NCBI RefSeq assembly: GCF_964355755.1 | Contig: NC_092676.1 | Span: 16,350,288 to 16,414,287 of the forward strand | Reading direction: 5' to 3' | Length of the DNA stretch: 64,000 bases | Source: Antedon mediterranea | Taxonomy: Eukaryota > Echinodermata > Crinoidea > Comatulida > Antedonidae | In this document: piece by piece, positions 50,413 through 63,642 of the stretch | How the letters are laid out: the number at the start of each line of letters is the position of its first letter | How positions within the stretch are numbered: position 1 is the stretch's first letter | Made by a program: the position numbers and the translations under genes | Notes under the pieces: model-generated | Database searches by the model: none | What the model was told of the DNA's origin: nothing | The model's input: the letters and a program-made list of their open reading frames with translations, nothing else

Positions 50413-53400
50413 GACTGCAGCAAAATTAAATATAATCCCAATAACATTTGTGCATAGGCCTACATGTTTGAAATTTTTAATACATTGCACCAGCCTAGTG
50501 GTGGAACCAGTTGTACAAGGGAGCTTCCTTTCCTCGTCTCTTAAAAACCGCTAAAAGATGTAAATAGGGAAAATGATTAAAGAAGTACATTGAGGCACCT
50601 TTTTATACTCTAGTTCAATGACGCTATGCATCGCTTTCTAATGAGAGCTGCTGCCGTACGGGAATTATGTATTTTCCACGCCATTTACCGTATTTCCATA
50701 ATTATGCGTGATATTTAGATAACACGCACTTGTATTGTTGTAAAAATAAAATAGACATAAAATCTAGATATAATAAAAAAAAAAATAGATATAAAAGAGC
50801 AATATTAAATATTCTTTTATGTACAGGCCTAATATAGACCATAATTATAAAATTTGAAATAAAAATAATTATGCCCAAAACAAAATATCTATAGGCCTAC
50901 CATGGGAATCATTCATTATTATTATTATTATGCCTCACACTTTTGGGTAAAATAATGTTAAAAGGATGCCTCGAATTTATTTACAAGACGTTATCATTAG
51001 CCTATTCCTCACAATTTTAGGATACCTCGCATACATTGTTAACCCTTGCTCTTTGCCTCTGTAATTGTACGTATTTTGAGACCATATTTGATTACTAACA
51101 GTAGCCCATTGTCCTGATGGTATAGCACTACTTTGAGTGCCTACAAGAATATAGGGTTGTTGCCAAACTTACATTATCCTATTAGTTTGGAGTATAATCA
51201 AAATCAGTGATATTCATAATTGGAATCATGAATCTATAGCAAGACGATTTTTGCTTACCTTCAACACCACTTGGAACACCAAACACAGAGTTAAACAAAA
51301 TAATAATTTTATACGTAATGCAATATAAATCTGACAAACGTTTCGAATTCCAAAATAGAACCACACCTCGTAATTGTTTTCATTTATGGGACAGATGCTT
51401 TAAAAAAAAAACCATTATTTAAGTCTATGGTTATAAAAAAACTAGCCTCTGGATTAGGTCAACCGTTAAGCCACAGGGCAGGCACACCATGAGGTTTTCA
51501 AAACCGTTGGAGTAGTTAGTTTTTTGTGTTGACGCTTGCCCTAGTTTAATAATACGTTTCTAGCACTTTAATAATTTCCATTATTGGAAATGATAATAGA
51601 GGGTAAACGTGCGTGGCATGAAAGATTGTAATCAGCTTACTAATTCACCAAATCTCTGAGTATCTGTCTGTCTGCCCGGGTTCATACCTTTCATAAGCTT
51701 AGGTAACCTCTTTTCCAACACCATTCTAAATATTTACCACAGAGTTTAAACAGAAATCTGTGTATAGGCCTATTGCGCACAAAATATCCACATTGATTGT
51801 CATAATAAATCATTCAAAATGGTTAATCATTTACCATTACTTCAATAGATTCAAACATTAGTACTTACGACGGCTGTCTGCGTATTACTAGAGTGTGCTA
51901 GCTAAATAGCTTCTGTTGATTCTCGAAAAATACTCATAAATTGTTACCGATGTTAGTAGCCGAAACGTAGCAAAAGTCTGTTATCATGGTTTACCCACTA
52001 AAAAAAAAAAATAACTATTAGATAATGATATGTTTTTAGTATTTTTACAAAGTGAACAATGTATTTTATTTTATAAATTATATTATTCGAGATTAAGCGA
52101 AAAACATTGGCAATCATAACCGATGTCAACAGAAGCCGATGCAGACGATGTCAATTTTTGTCAGCCGAAGCGAAAACCGAATAGACAAACTCGAAGAACA
52201 TCTGGCAGTATTAAATCTTAAAAATAAGGTAAAATCTGAATAATCCTACATTATAAATGAGAAAGCAGATATTCAAAAGAATGAAGGAATACCAAAAATG
52301 GTGTCTCTATTTTAAGCATAGGCTTATATGAAGACACAAACTCTTTGAGAGATAAGAATCCGACAGTACAATTATCTAAACCACCGCATCTTATGCTCAA
52401 CATTTTCTCAGAGCTAAATATACGTGGTGTGCCGCAAACTTTAAATCAACATACTGATTTCGCCATGCAAACCCTAATAACTTCCTAATAATAATTATTA
52501 ATAATTCAAGTTTATTGCCTTACAAATGAATACAAGTGAATGAAAATCATATAAAAAGTAACTCAGCCGCAGAATTGTAAGAAAACATACTAAACCCAAT
52601 TCTAAACAACAAGAAATCCTACTAAAGACGTAGTGCGAGCTAATTTATTCAAAGCAAGGATTCTCGAAATTTGGTCTGACCACCATCATTTTCGCCCTTA
52701 TGTTAGTGAAGAGTTTTCAGTTATGGCATGTTTAAAGGAAGGAAAGATGCAATCAAAGGATATATATGCCACCAATATTGTCCTCAAATAATTTATAATT
52801 AAGTTATAATTGGTGTCTTAAAGGAAAGGAGAATTAATCTAATAACATTGGTTTCTATTTATTTTTAACTAATCACACGGACAAGTACTATATTACAAAA
52901 CCTGCATGACGAATAACACGGGTAAGATCAAGATCCTCCTTTATACGTAAACTGCCATCTGTTTCTGCCAAATCTATGTAGTTTCTATATGATGACTCTA
53001 TGAGCTCATGTGAATGGTTACCCATACCCATTCATAGTGGTATTATTGGGTTATGGGTTACCCACAGCCGTTTGTGACTTTTTTCTTAGCGAGGCGATGC
53101 AGAAATCATTTTATATAAACAATAACTACTTCATGATTTCTGCATTGCTTAAGAATAGTTGCCTGCCGATCAAATCAAGCCTAATGTTGATGTAGGCCTA
53201 CAGGGTATTTCACATAAACTCTAAGGTTTAAAATGTCTGTGAACCATGTATTGTGTTTTATTATATAATATTCTTAAATCCTATTAATATGCCCGTTCCG
53301 ATATTATTGTTAAATGCTATGAATAAATGGAGTTATACGAGTCAAGCACATGCATTATTCATCCTCGGTAGTACAGTAGTTCGTAAAACCTGTTGAATTT

Positions 53401-53859
53401 AATTTTGACGCACATGTTTGTTTTCTTTTTTTTCTTCCTCAATTGACACATTGTGCGATTATTGCCAATTGTTTATCATAATTCATGTTTTTCTTGCTTT
53501 TCATAAATGGACAATGCCTTTTAATACGAATGGGGGAAACTAGCAATTTTTTTTATCAGAAAGATAGACAAAAGAATCTCGCTGTTACACACCAACCAAG
53601 TGGCCTGATAACATGTATATTTGGAGCCTGAGTAATATTTTGTTAGAGCATAGAGGATTCTCCATGGTCAGGCAGAACAAAATAATTGACAAACTACAAA
53701 ATGTTGCTATAATCTGAACGTTATATAATAATATGTGGCAATTTGAATTGTTTTTAACTGTAACTTTAAAAAGTAAACACAAGTTTAAAGAAAACCCAAA
53801 TTAAAACATCCGTTTTTTTCCCTTACAGATTTTACTACCCAAATATCTTAAACCATTTA
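50413..53859. other. intergenic DNA without recognisable genes
   Basis: AT-rich. No reading frame here has a recognisable motif. Short ATT runs lie near 50915-50930. 52140-52260 contains a short coding-like stretch (RIDKLEEHLAVLNLK) that could be an old LINE ORF1 coiled coil. 52490-52560 resembles a LINE tail. No promoter for the sulfotransferase is recognisable just upstream of 50412. Confidence 0.4.
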
Positions 53860-54045
53860 TATAGGCCTATACATTAATGTCAGGGCAAAATTCGATAAAT
53901 CGCGCGTTACTTCTAGAATTTTTACTCACTGGTATATAAAGTTGGTTTGTACTTTCGGTACTGATTTTAAACAACTGATGTAACCATGTTTACTAATTAA
54001 ATTGAGTTAGATAATTAGTTATTAACAATTAAAACGAATTTAATA
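53860..54045 (+). repeat. element A, partial copy
   Basis: It matches 15470-15655: CAAAATTCGATAAATCGCGC, ACTTCTAGAAT, TATATAAAGTTGG, CTTTCGGTACTGATTTTAA and TTGAGTTAGATAATTAG. It then runs straight into the 60-bp minisatellite. Confidence 0.75.
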
Positions 54046-55540
54046 ACACAGTAAAGTGGTGCCCATCACAATTAAATGGTGCCTCAGTGAACTTTTATTG
54101 AATAAAAATAGTTAAGTGGTGCTCATCACAGTTAAATGGTGCCTCAGTTAACTTTTATTTAACAAACATAGTTAAGTGGTGCTCATCACAGTTAAATGGT
54201 GCCTCAGGTAACTTTATCTATTAAACACAGTAAAGTGGTGCTCATCATAGTTAAATGGTGCCTCAGTTAACTTTTATTTAATGAACATAGTAAAGTGGTG
54301 CTCATAACAGTTAAATGGTGCCTCAGTTAACTTTTATTTAATGAACACAGTAAAGTGGTGCTCATCACAGTTAAATGGTGCCTCAGGTAACTTTTATTTT
54401 AATGAACACAGTAAAGTGGTGCCCATCACAGTTAAATGGTGCCTCAGTTAACTTTTATTTAATGAACATAGTAAAGTGGTGCTCATCACAGTTAAATGAA
54501 CACAGTAAAGTGGTGCTCATAACAGTTAAATGAACACAGTAAAGTGGTGCTCATAACAGTTAAATGGTGCCTCAGTTAACTTTTATTTAATGAACACAGT
54601 AAAGTGGTGCTCATCATAGTTAAATGGTGCCTCAGTTAACTTTTATTTAATGAACACAGTAAAGTGGTGCTCATCACAGTTAAATGGTGCCTCGGTTAAC
54701 TTTATCTATTAAACACAGTAAAGTGGTGCTCATCACAGTTAAATGGTACCTCAGTTTACTTTTATTTAATGAACACAGTAAAGTGGTGCTCATCACAGTT
54801 AAATGGTGCCTCAGGTAACTTTTATTTATTGAACATAGTAAAGTGGTGCTCATAACAGTTAAATGGTGCCTCGGGTAACTTTATCTAATAAACACAGTAA
54901 AGTGGTGCTCATCACCGTTTAATGGTGCCTCAGTTAACTTTTATTTAATGAACACAGTAAAGTGGTGCTCATAACAGTTAAATGGTGCCTCAGTTAACTT
55001 TTATTTAATGAACACAGTAAAGTGGTGCTCATAACAGTTAAATGGTGCCTCAGGTAACTTTTATTTAATGAACACAGTAAAGTGGTGCTCATCACAGTTA
55101 AATGGTGCCTCAGGTAACTTTATCTAATAAACACAGTAAAGTGGTGCTCGTCACAGTTTAATGGTGCCTCAGGTACGGTAACTTTTATTTAATAAACATA
55201 GTAAAGTGGTGCTCATCACAGTTAAATGGTGTCTCAGGTAACTTAATCTAATAAACACAGTAAAGTGGAGCTCATCACAGTTTAATGAACATAGTAAAGT
55301 GGTGCTCATCACAGTTAAATGGTTCCTCAGTTAACTTTTATTTAATGAACACAGTAAAGTGGTGCTCATAACAGTTAAATGGTGCCTCAGTTAACTTTTA
55401 TTTAATGAACACAGTAAAGTGGTGCTCATAACAGTTAAATGGTGCCTCAGTTAACTTTTATTTAATAAACACAGTAAAGTGGTGCTCATAACAGTTAAAT
55501 GGTGCCTCAGTTAACTTTTATTTAATAAACACAGTGTGTT
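54046..55540. repeat. ~60-bp minisatellite, about 25 copies
   Basis: The unit contains AACACAGTAAAGTGGTGCTC, then ATCACAGTTAAATGGTGCCT and CAGTTAACTTTTATTTAATG. Shortened units lacking the last third occur near 54490-54550 and 55270. GTAAAGTGGTGC and GTTAAATGGTGC are themselves related, so the unit probably arose from a shorter repeat. It begins at the edge of an element A fragment. No coding frame is visible. Confidence 0.95.
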
Positions 55541-56104
55541 TATTAAATAAAGGTTTACTACAGTACTATACTATACTAGATAGAGCCTGTTGAGTGTACG
55601 CTCTACTCCTAGGAGTAAGTGTATCGGCGATCAGGCAAGACAAGGGAATAAAACTCAATAAAACTAGATATAATTTATAAAGTTTCCTTAACAATTACTA
55701 AAATCGACTACCGACGCAAGAAACGAAAGAGTTATTATGAAGGTTATTAAATAAACACAACACGGAAAGAAAAAACATACGAAAATTACACACACGGTGC
55801 TATCAGCGCTATACGTTGAGGTGATCTTTTGATCTTCTTGAAATATGAATATGCAAATTACCTGCTCATGTATAATAATTACCATACTTAAAGGGTACCT
55901 CTATAGCGTCTACCACCACCTGGTACGCGCGGCACGCTGAACATCCGGTGATTCGGCTCTAAGAAGAGGAATTTTATTTCGGCCTACTTGATAATAATAC
56001 AATTATTATTAATGTATGCTTATTGATGGACATTCGTCTATTAATTTAAACAACCTATAGGCCTAAGTGAATATTTTATTGCCAAGGAATAATTAATTAG
56101 TAAT
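55541..56104. other. gene-free stretch
   Basis: 55541-55560 is a short inverted copy of the minisatellite edge (GTGTTTATTAAATAAA). The rest holds nothing I can identify. Confidence 0.5.
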
Positions 56105-56210
56105 TACCGTAAATCTTCTAATTCTAACCCTGGGTTATTATTATTTATTTATTATTTATTTATTTTATTCATTTCGGCAATAAACATAAAATAATCATTA
56201 CAAAAAAAAC

Positions 56211-56211
<1 letters not shown>

Positions 56212-56301
<90 letters not shown>
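56212..56301. repeat. TA microsatellite
   Basis: About 45 TA dinucleotides without interruption, at the 3' end of the LINE. Overlapping reading frames of repeated Ile-Tyr are artefacts. Confidence 0.95.
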
Positions 56302-56305
<4 letters not shown>

Positions 56306-56441
56306 AACAAGACACGAGGCCGAGGAAAGACAAAAGCATTAAACAAACGCTGTCACCGGTAAGGTGTGTCTCTCCAACACATAAATAACAAATAACAAGA
56401 ATATATACAAATATAGTAGACATATCATTTCATTTAAAAAT

Positions 56442-57754
56442 TTAAAAAGTTTCTCTCCGACATTTAAAATATAGCTTTAGAGATAATTTAAAATTAATAA
56501 AAGAACCATTAACAAAAATATCACGAATCTCATTGGGTATGGAATTCCAAGTTCTAGTGAATCTGGTCGGGATGCAAAATTTTGACATATCATTACTGGA
56601 GCGAAGATGCTTGAAAGTGAGAGTATCATGACGATTATTAACTATGAGTAAATTATAAATAATAGATCTTTGATGATAAAGTAAAACATTGCAAACAAAT
56701 AGAACAGTATAACAATCTCTAATAGCGATTGTGGATGGGATATCAAGAGTGTCTAGTCTCCCCTCATATGACTGTTCCTGACGACGTTGATGTAAGATCA
56801 ACCGGGTGGCCCGTCTCTGGATTTGCTCAATCATTTGAATTTGACATATGCGATAAGGGTACCACACCTCGCAACAGTACTGTATATGAGGGAGGACTAG
56901 ACACTGGTATAATTTTAAAAGAACGGGTGTAGAACAACCACCAGCAATTGCTCTAACAAGACCCAGTGTTCTATTACACTTATTTACAACCTCATGGACT
57001 TGTTTAGACCATGACAAATCATCGGATATGTACACACCAAGAATTTTCAGATGTTTAACATGTGCAATAACCTGCTCGTTAAGTACATAGTCATTAGAAG
57101 ATGGAGCTCTCCTTCTATCGATAGACAAGATGTTACATTTAGTAGGGTTTAAAATAAGTTTGTTTAAAATTGACCATTCAGAGATTTTGTTAATGTCTCT
57201 CTGTAAGGAAATAAAATCACAATAAGAATAAACTGCTTTACTAATAAATGTATCGTCAGCATATTGGTACGGTTTATTTTCCAAGTGAAGATTTAAGTCA
57301 TTCACGTAAATGTTGAACAATAATGGCCCCACGACTGACCCCTGGGGGACACCTGACTTGACTAAACACCAGTCAGATTGGACACCATTAAAAATTACTC
57401 TTTGCTTACGACCAGATAAGAAAGAGTTAATCCATTTTAATAATACACCGCCAACACCATACGTTTTTGAAAGCTTATTCACCAGAATGTCATGCGAGAT
57501 GGAATCAAATGCCCTACTGTAATCAAGAGCCACGACATCAATCCGTGGTGCCCCATTATCTAAAGCCTTAACCCAGGATGTTGTAGCCTCAGCCAAGACT
57601 GAGGAACAAGATTTTCCTGGAGTAAAACCATATTGGCCATCAAACATGAGTCCAAATTCGTCCAGATGAAGACGGAGTTCATCGGTGACAATACTCTTGA
57701 GCACCTTTGAGAACAAAGATGTCAGTGAAATTGGTCTATAGTTGCATAGATTCT
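56442..57754 (-). pseudogene. reverse transcriptase of the truncated LINE
   Basis: One uninterrupted frame of more than 424 codons encodes most of the fingers-palm-thumb of a CR1/Jockey-type reverse transcriptase. Motifs visible in order are NYRPISLTS, DYSRAFDSISHDIL, KSGVPQGSVVGPLLFNIYVND, QYADDTF (catalytic Asp pair) and LKILGVYISDDLSW. The C-terminus has WNSIPNEIRD near its end. The open frame means the insertion is fairly young, but without its 5' half it is a dead copy. Confidence 0.85.
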
Positions 57755-58259
57755 TTAATTATTCTTTAATTGTTTTTTTAGAATGGGTTACTATTAGAAG
57801 GGGTTACTATTAGAGTAGTGGGTTACTATTAATCTTAAATTAGGCACCTGAAAAAAGTAACCCACCCCCAATAATAAAACAGTACGAATAAACAAATTTG
57901 GTTGAACTCTAACTATATTTTATAAACTCAAAAACACTCAATCCTCCTGGGTTATTATTATAGATTGACTTATAAGGTGGTTTACTATTAGAAGGGAGGT
58001 TAGTATTAGAATGTGGGTTACTATTAGAAGATTTACGGTATCTGTAAATTATTCTTCGCAAGGTAAGGTGAATGCAACGCCTAACTAGGCCTAGGCAGGC
58101 TTATTAGTATTTACATTAAAGGAGGCCTAGCTACACCCGATTCAGTAGATATTCAACTTATATCAACAGATATCGCCGTTTATATCGGTAAAATATAAGA
58201 TTTGACATTTCCTCGGGGGAATTATATTTTGTTCAAGGGAATATATTTCCTGAAGCGCG
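57755..58259. other. right part of the MITE and gene-free DNA
   Basis: 57780-58030 repeats GGGTTACTATTAGAA-like words and their complement (AGTAACCCACC). 58040-58259 holds nothing I recognise. Confidence 0.5.
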
Positions 58260-59530
58260 TACCTCTAAGCAGGCAATATCTGTTATTAATAGCTGAAAAC
58301 CGGTTGAAGAGCTGAAGCACAGCATCATAATGTTGAAAACAGTGCGATTTTCTTTGAAAAATACTATTTTGATAGATTTAATATACGTTTATACAAATAT
58401 ATTGATTTGCGATGAATGGAACATTCCAAATTAGTTGGTTTAAGTAAGCAAATTTATGGGCCCAAAATCGGTCTAGGTCACCGGCGTACCAGTTTTGGCC
58501 ACCAAAATCAGTTCGAGGGACCATTTATGGCTGCCAAAACCTGTCCAGCCGGAGCTTTTTTAGCCAAAACTGGTCCGGCCTGGATAAAATCGATCCGGGC
58601 AGTAGGACTGTGTTTGACCGCCAAATATGGTCTGGTCTTACAAATATATGGTGCGCAAAATGAGTCATAATGTATATGTCATTCAAAAAAGGTCATGATT
58701 AGCCATTATTAATATTATTTAAGACTACGGGGTTTCATTTGTTACTTTAATATTATAAATTAAGCCTGTTTTTTTAATTAACATTATTAGTAGCAACTCA
58801 TCAATAATTAGTACTTTTGTTTATAGGCTTTTTGTGTACAATATATCTGGTTTTAATCCACTTTGTTCTTTTGTTTTAACATTATTCATTCCTCCATGAT
58901 GTTAACAACAATTTAATTCATTATTGATTTATGGTTAATCAATTCAATACAAACATTATAAAACAATTATACCAATATTGATTAGGCCTAGGAAGAAAAA
59001 AGGACTCATCATCATAAAATAACATTTTGGGCCCGAACCATATTTGTCGTGACAGGCCCTTGGAAAATAAACTTAAAACCTTAAGATATAGTATTGCAAT
59101 ACTTTACAAATACTGTAAATATAAGTATTAAATATAAAAGTATCAAATCGCAAATGTTTTACTGTATTTAGTGGTATTATTAATTTTATAGGCCTATAAA
59201 ACATATAAATATTTTGTTACTGAGTGGATAAAGAATATATTTAAACATTGTTCTTCTTTGTACCCATCCTTTTCCCATCCCTCAACCCTAATGTTACATA
59301 CAAAACACAAATTGGGTTTGTTTAAATGAGTCAAAAATTTGGAATCATTTTGTGACAAGTTTCTTTTTCGGAAGTAATTCCCAAGGTGCTAATTTTAGTT
59401 GACTACATAAATCATCGTGTCTATTTATTCGATTCTGTAAATGACAATGTAGTATAGTCCTGCGGTACATACATTTGAAATCGCCAGTTTTTTTACGCTG
59501 AAATTACTGTGTATTCGAGAACCATCTGTG
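58260..59530 (+). repeat. element A, copy with internal degenerate repeat
   Basis: 58300-58440 matches 15660-15790 (AATGTTGAA, ACTATTTTGATAGATTTA, GGAACATTCC), and 59080-59530 matches 15840-16560 (TTACTGTATTTAGTGG, GGAAGTAATTCCC, AATTACTGTGTATTCG, AACCATCT). In between, 58450-58640 has five or more imperfect copies of GCCAAAACTGGTCC at about 30-bp spacing, absent from the other copies. The upstream TATATAAAG segment is missing. It lies directly upstream of the SLC22 gene. Confidence 0.7.
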
Positions 59531-59880
59531 GGCACGACCTAGATGGTACACGAGCGAAGCTAATTGCCTACATCCATTAATTGAAATTGTTTTTCAACTA
59601 CTAGTTTGTTGATTGGTAAAGTATACCGACCTTTCCTCGACTATTTGTTTCAATGAAAATAAAATAATATTAGATATCCCTACATTCAATTTTATAGCGA
59701 AGTTTTATAATCAAGGCGTGACAGAGCGAGCGTCTCAATGGAACAGTCCTAACTGACGCTATTAATATACACGACATTGTGGCTTACTTTAAAAGGTTTG
59801 TATCGTTAAAATTAGAATTGGCAGTTTTACCAATGAAACTTGACTGCTGTAGATTTACTTTTTTAAAGATTTTTTAAATC
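59531..59880 (+). other. 5' flank of the SLC22-like gene
   Basis: No repeat or reading frame is recognised. It would include the 5' untranslated region and perhaps the promoter, but I see no clear TATA box or splice acceptor close to the ATG. Confidence 0.35.
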
Positions 59881-62800
59881 ATGAAATTCGACGCAATTCT
59901 TGAATGCATTGGTAGTTTCGGAACATATCAGAAGCGTATACTTTTCAGTGTTTGTCTGGTATGGCTTCATTGCTCTTTTCATCAATTCGGTCAGGTTTTC
60001 TTAGCAGCTAATGTTGACTTCTGGTGCACAACATCGGAGTTCGAAGAGCTAGAATGCCCGGCATCCTGGAATCTAACAGAAAACCGATGCAGTGATGCAA
60101 AGTACTCTTTTTTGGCGCCCAGTGATGGCGAAGGCTGTTCTAAATTTACTAATGTTACAGTTGATACGTTTCTAAGCGGAGGAGAGCCAACCGATGGCTG
60201 GCCTGTTGGCTCATGCCACGAATGGGTGTACGATACACAGCAGTATAAATCAACAATCATACAAGAGGTAAAAGAGTTAAAACTAGTATTTTATACTATT
60301 CATTATTTTCTGATAAATCATTCTACCATGGGTATATGTCGATTACCTACTATTACTGTTTATACCAAAGTTACGAAACTTGACGTTCTGTTCTGAAGAA
60401 TCTGTTTTTAGATTTACACTTTTTTATCTTCGGCATCAATTCTAATTTTTGTTTAATGTATCTTACAATCTTTTTGCTTTTGATTTAAATAAGAGAGATT
60501 TTGGTAAAGTAGCAGTTTTGTTTTCGGAAATAGGCCTTGATGTAAATTACAATCATTGAGTATTTATTTATTATTCAATCTGTGATTAAGGTTTGGAATT
60601 TAGTCGGTGCTTTTTCTTCTTAATTACTATGTTTTGTATTTATCATAGTGGAATCTTGTCTGTGACGACAAAACAAAACCTGCAATCGCGCAGTCAATTT
60701 TCTTCTTGGGTGTTTTAGTTGGATCATTCTGTATTGGTGCAATGGCAGACAGGTAGGCAGTTATAGTTAGAACTATAAATTATTGGAACTAAATAGATAA
60801 TTTAAGACATATTGAATTATTAATGTCACTTTTATACATCTTTATTTGTTCATGTTTTGAAGGCAATACATCTTTAACGATTACATTTTGCTTATTTAGG
60901 TTAGGTAGAAAACCAATGTTCTTTGCGTCATTGGCAACACAGTGTATATTTGGTTTTGCTACGTCATTCTCCACTTCATACGCCATGTTTACTTGCCTAA
61001 GATTTGTCGTTGGAGTCGCTAATATTGGAGTTTTTATGAATGCCTATATTCTATGTAAGTTTTTTTAATAATAACTTTAAGATTATTTTGTAACATCAAG
61101 TTGAACAGGAACTGATATACCGGTAGCATAATGTTGAATAAACAACATTTATCTATTTGGTCCAGTTCAAGCCACAAATACACCTTCCACATGCGATAAT
61201 TGTTGGTCTTTCAGGTACTGAATGGGTTGGACCTTCCTATAGGAAGTACGTAATTGTCTATTCATCGACATTGTGGGCAGTTGGTCAAATGGTTTTGGCT
61301 TTCTTGGCTTTTCTGATCCCGAGATGGCGGATACTACAATTGGTAATCTCACTGTGGGGTGTCGTCTTTTTAGCCTTAATTCCGTAGGTTGATTTCATAA
61401 TTAAGGCTGCCAAGTTGATTCATACAAATCATACACCAGGTTCCTCTTCTGAGCCAGATAACTCTCTCTATTCCCGTGCTAACGGTTCTTTACTAATTAC
61501 CAAAGTACAAAACGTTAACTCGTACACACTTTCTCTCGACTTTCATTGTTAATCATAGGCTTAGGGCCTACAACTTGATAGTTATGATTCTTTGTTTAAC
61601 CATCGTAACGTTTGAAAATAAATTCCAGTATAATATAACTATCGATATTCCACGACATAAATTGTTGAGTTTTAATCATGTCCTACCTTGTCAAATCTCT
61701 AACGGTACTTGACCTTTTGTCCCAATATTTTTGGAAAACATCTTAATTTTATAGAAGAAAAAAAATCATTGGCATGGTTCTTATTGTAATTTGTTTAGTT
61801 TTACACCAGAATCTGCAAGATGGCTAATCATGGAAGGGAGATTGAAGGAGGCCAAGGCTGCAATTGACAAAGCTGCTAAAACAAATTGCATTAAAATGAC
61901 GCAAAACATCTTCGAGGATGATGCTGATGAAAGTAATGAGGTAACTTTAATTGGTCATTCTTGAATACTTATGTCCAGTTATGTAGTGAATGAGTATAAG
62001 ATATTTGTGCCAGATGATGTCTGTATTATTAAAATAAGAAATGAGTAAGAATCGTACGTAATAAAGAGATTAGAATATGCAGGCCTAAGGTATGAGAAAG
62101 AATTTGAATGTTGTAAATGATGAATAATACAGTATAATATTATTATAAAAATGAGAAATGTGTTGGAATGGTAAGGCAGAAATATTTTTGTTTTAGATTT
62201 AGGACTAATTGAACGTTAATTAATTCAAATATAAAAAAAGTGAACATTTTTTATTTAAGTCACTACCAAGAATTTAAAAAAAAGGGATGGGCAAAGTTTT
62301 GTTCCTTTAAAAGCCTTAATGTTATATGTTATTACAAATACTGTAGTTGGTTCATGAGCAAACAATAACCTATGACTCGACGCAAGTTTTGAAAACGGCA
62401 CGTAGGCATACGGTACTGTATTTGGCAGAAATGCGCATGCAAACATTTTCCATTTTTGCTTAGGCCTATTTATTTCTTTGTCATATTGAATATCACATTG
62501 CACATTTAGTATACAAATAATTAATTGTTATTGGTTCAATGGTGATGCTATTTTTTATTATCACCAAAATGTAAATATAATAATAATATTAATAATAAAA
62601 ATCATTATGGTGCCATGGAGATCATTGATTATAATATATTATACAAAGGGCTAGCCCGAAGCTCTGCTGTTTTTTCTGGCTGTTTTATTTTATCGCTTTT
62701 TGCTTACTTTATTTTCATTTCATTTCATTATTTATTTGGTCTATTTGAGTGTAATTATACATTTAAAAAAATTAAAACTGGGGAGAACATGGTCAACCTA

Positions 62801-63642
62801 AGATCCAGCCAGTGATACCCACAGCATTGTCCTTTTTTCAGTAATTTGCTTTTAGATTTATATATAAAATTGTTATATATTTTGTTTTCCTACAGGATCA
62901 AAAACCCAAGGGAAACAATGCAATCGTTGGTCTTTTCAAAACTCCGAATATGCGGCGAAAAACACTGAGTTTGATGTTTGTGTGGTAGTTACTAATATTT
63001 ATCATTTATTAATATCAAGGCAATTAAATGACCTATTTAATATTCATATTATGATACTCATACTATTATATTGCTTACGATTAAGATTTATATCTGACAA
63101 ATGGACGTATATTCTTATCTTTAATTGGCTTCAACAAAATTTCATTAAGATCTACGTGACACCAAAATCCGTACCATCCAAAATCCGTACGTTTTGCTTT
63201 AATTCAAAACCCTCCACTTTCAATATACATTAATCAAAATGAGCGGCACTTCTTTGGGGAAAACAAAACAATAAAGTGCATATAGTACACACCATCTGGT
63301 TTTATGCATTTTAATGTCAAAATGAAATGTAATGGTACACATAAAAAAAAACTTAAAAGAACTGGTAAATCTCAAATATTGTGTCTATTTCGATAAAATT
63401 TGTTTATAAATATTGGATTAACACATTTTTCAGGTTTGTTGCCAGTTTTGTTTATTATGGTCTAAGCTTGAGTACATCTGGTCTTGGAGTTAATGACTAC
63501 CTTGCATTCTTTATTGGAGGTGCCGTCATCATTCCCGGCAGAATCCTGCTCGTATTTGCACTGGACATTATTGGCAGACGTCACTCCTTATTCTGGTCAA
63601 TGTTGATTGGTGGGATAGGCTGCATTCTTACATTATGGACTC
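59881..63642 (+). CDS. SLC22-type organic ion transporter, 5' part (gene runs off the window)
   Basis: A plasma-membrane major-facilitator carrier for organic cations, anions or carnitine; the substrate is not decidable. Exons: 59881-60267, 60649-60752, 60900-61054, 61215-61383, 61799-61940, 62896-62984, 63434-63642. Phases agree and give 418 residues of an expected 540-580. The start MKFDAILECIGSFG is typical of SLC22. Residues 20-40 form the first membrane helix. A large Cys-rich extracellular loop follows, with N-glycosylation sites NLT and NVT and the end WNLVCDD. ADRLGRKP is the MFS loop between helices 2 and 3. TEWVGPSYR matches the helix 4-5 region, and PESARWL marks the start of the large cytosolic loop after helix 6. 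Helices 7 to 9 follow in exons 6 and 7. The last donor is CGTGAGT at 63642. The remaining exons lie to the right. Confidence 0.92.
61941..62895 (+). other. intron 5 of the SLC22-like gene
   Basis: AT-rich. 62600-62760 contains CTAGCCCGAAGCTCTGCTG followed by a T-rich stretch, which may be a transposon tail. I cannot assign it. Confidence 0.4.

Larger units (their letters stand above)
56212..57754 (-). mobile_element. 5'-truncated CR1/Jockey-like LINE with TA microsatellite tail
   Basis: The element begins inside the reverse transcriptase (NLCNYRPISLTS, 57754) and ends with about 130 bases of 3' untranslated sequence and a TA run. It is inserted in the MITE at 56107-58038. The endonuclease and ORF1 are missing, so the copy cannot move by itself. 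Confidence 0.8.
56107..58038. mobile_element. Tc1/mariner-type MITE carrying a nested LINE
   Basis: The left end CCGTAAATCTTCTAAT (56107) is the inverse of the right end ATTAGAAGATTTACGG (to 58038), and TA flanks both (56105-56106, 58039-58040), as in Tc1/mariner insertions. The inner ends carry several GGGTTACTATTAGA-like words. The interior is split by the LINE at 56212-57754, which leaves about 390 bp of MITE sequence. No transposase is visible. Confidence 0.65.

Noticed and set aside
56152-56423. Ile-Tyr repeat proteins
   Set aside because: They are translations of a TA microsatellite.
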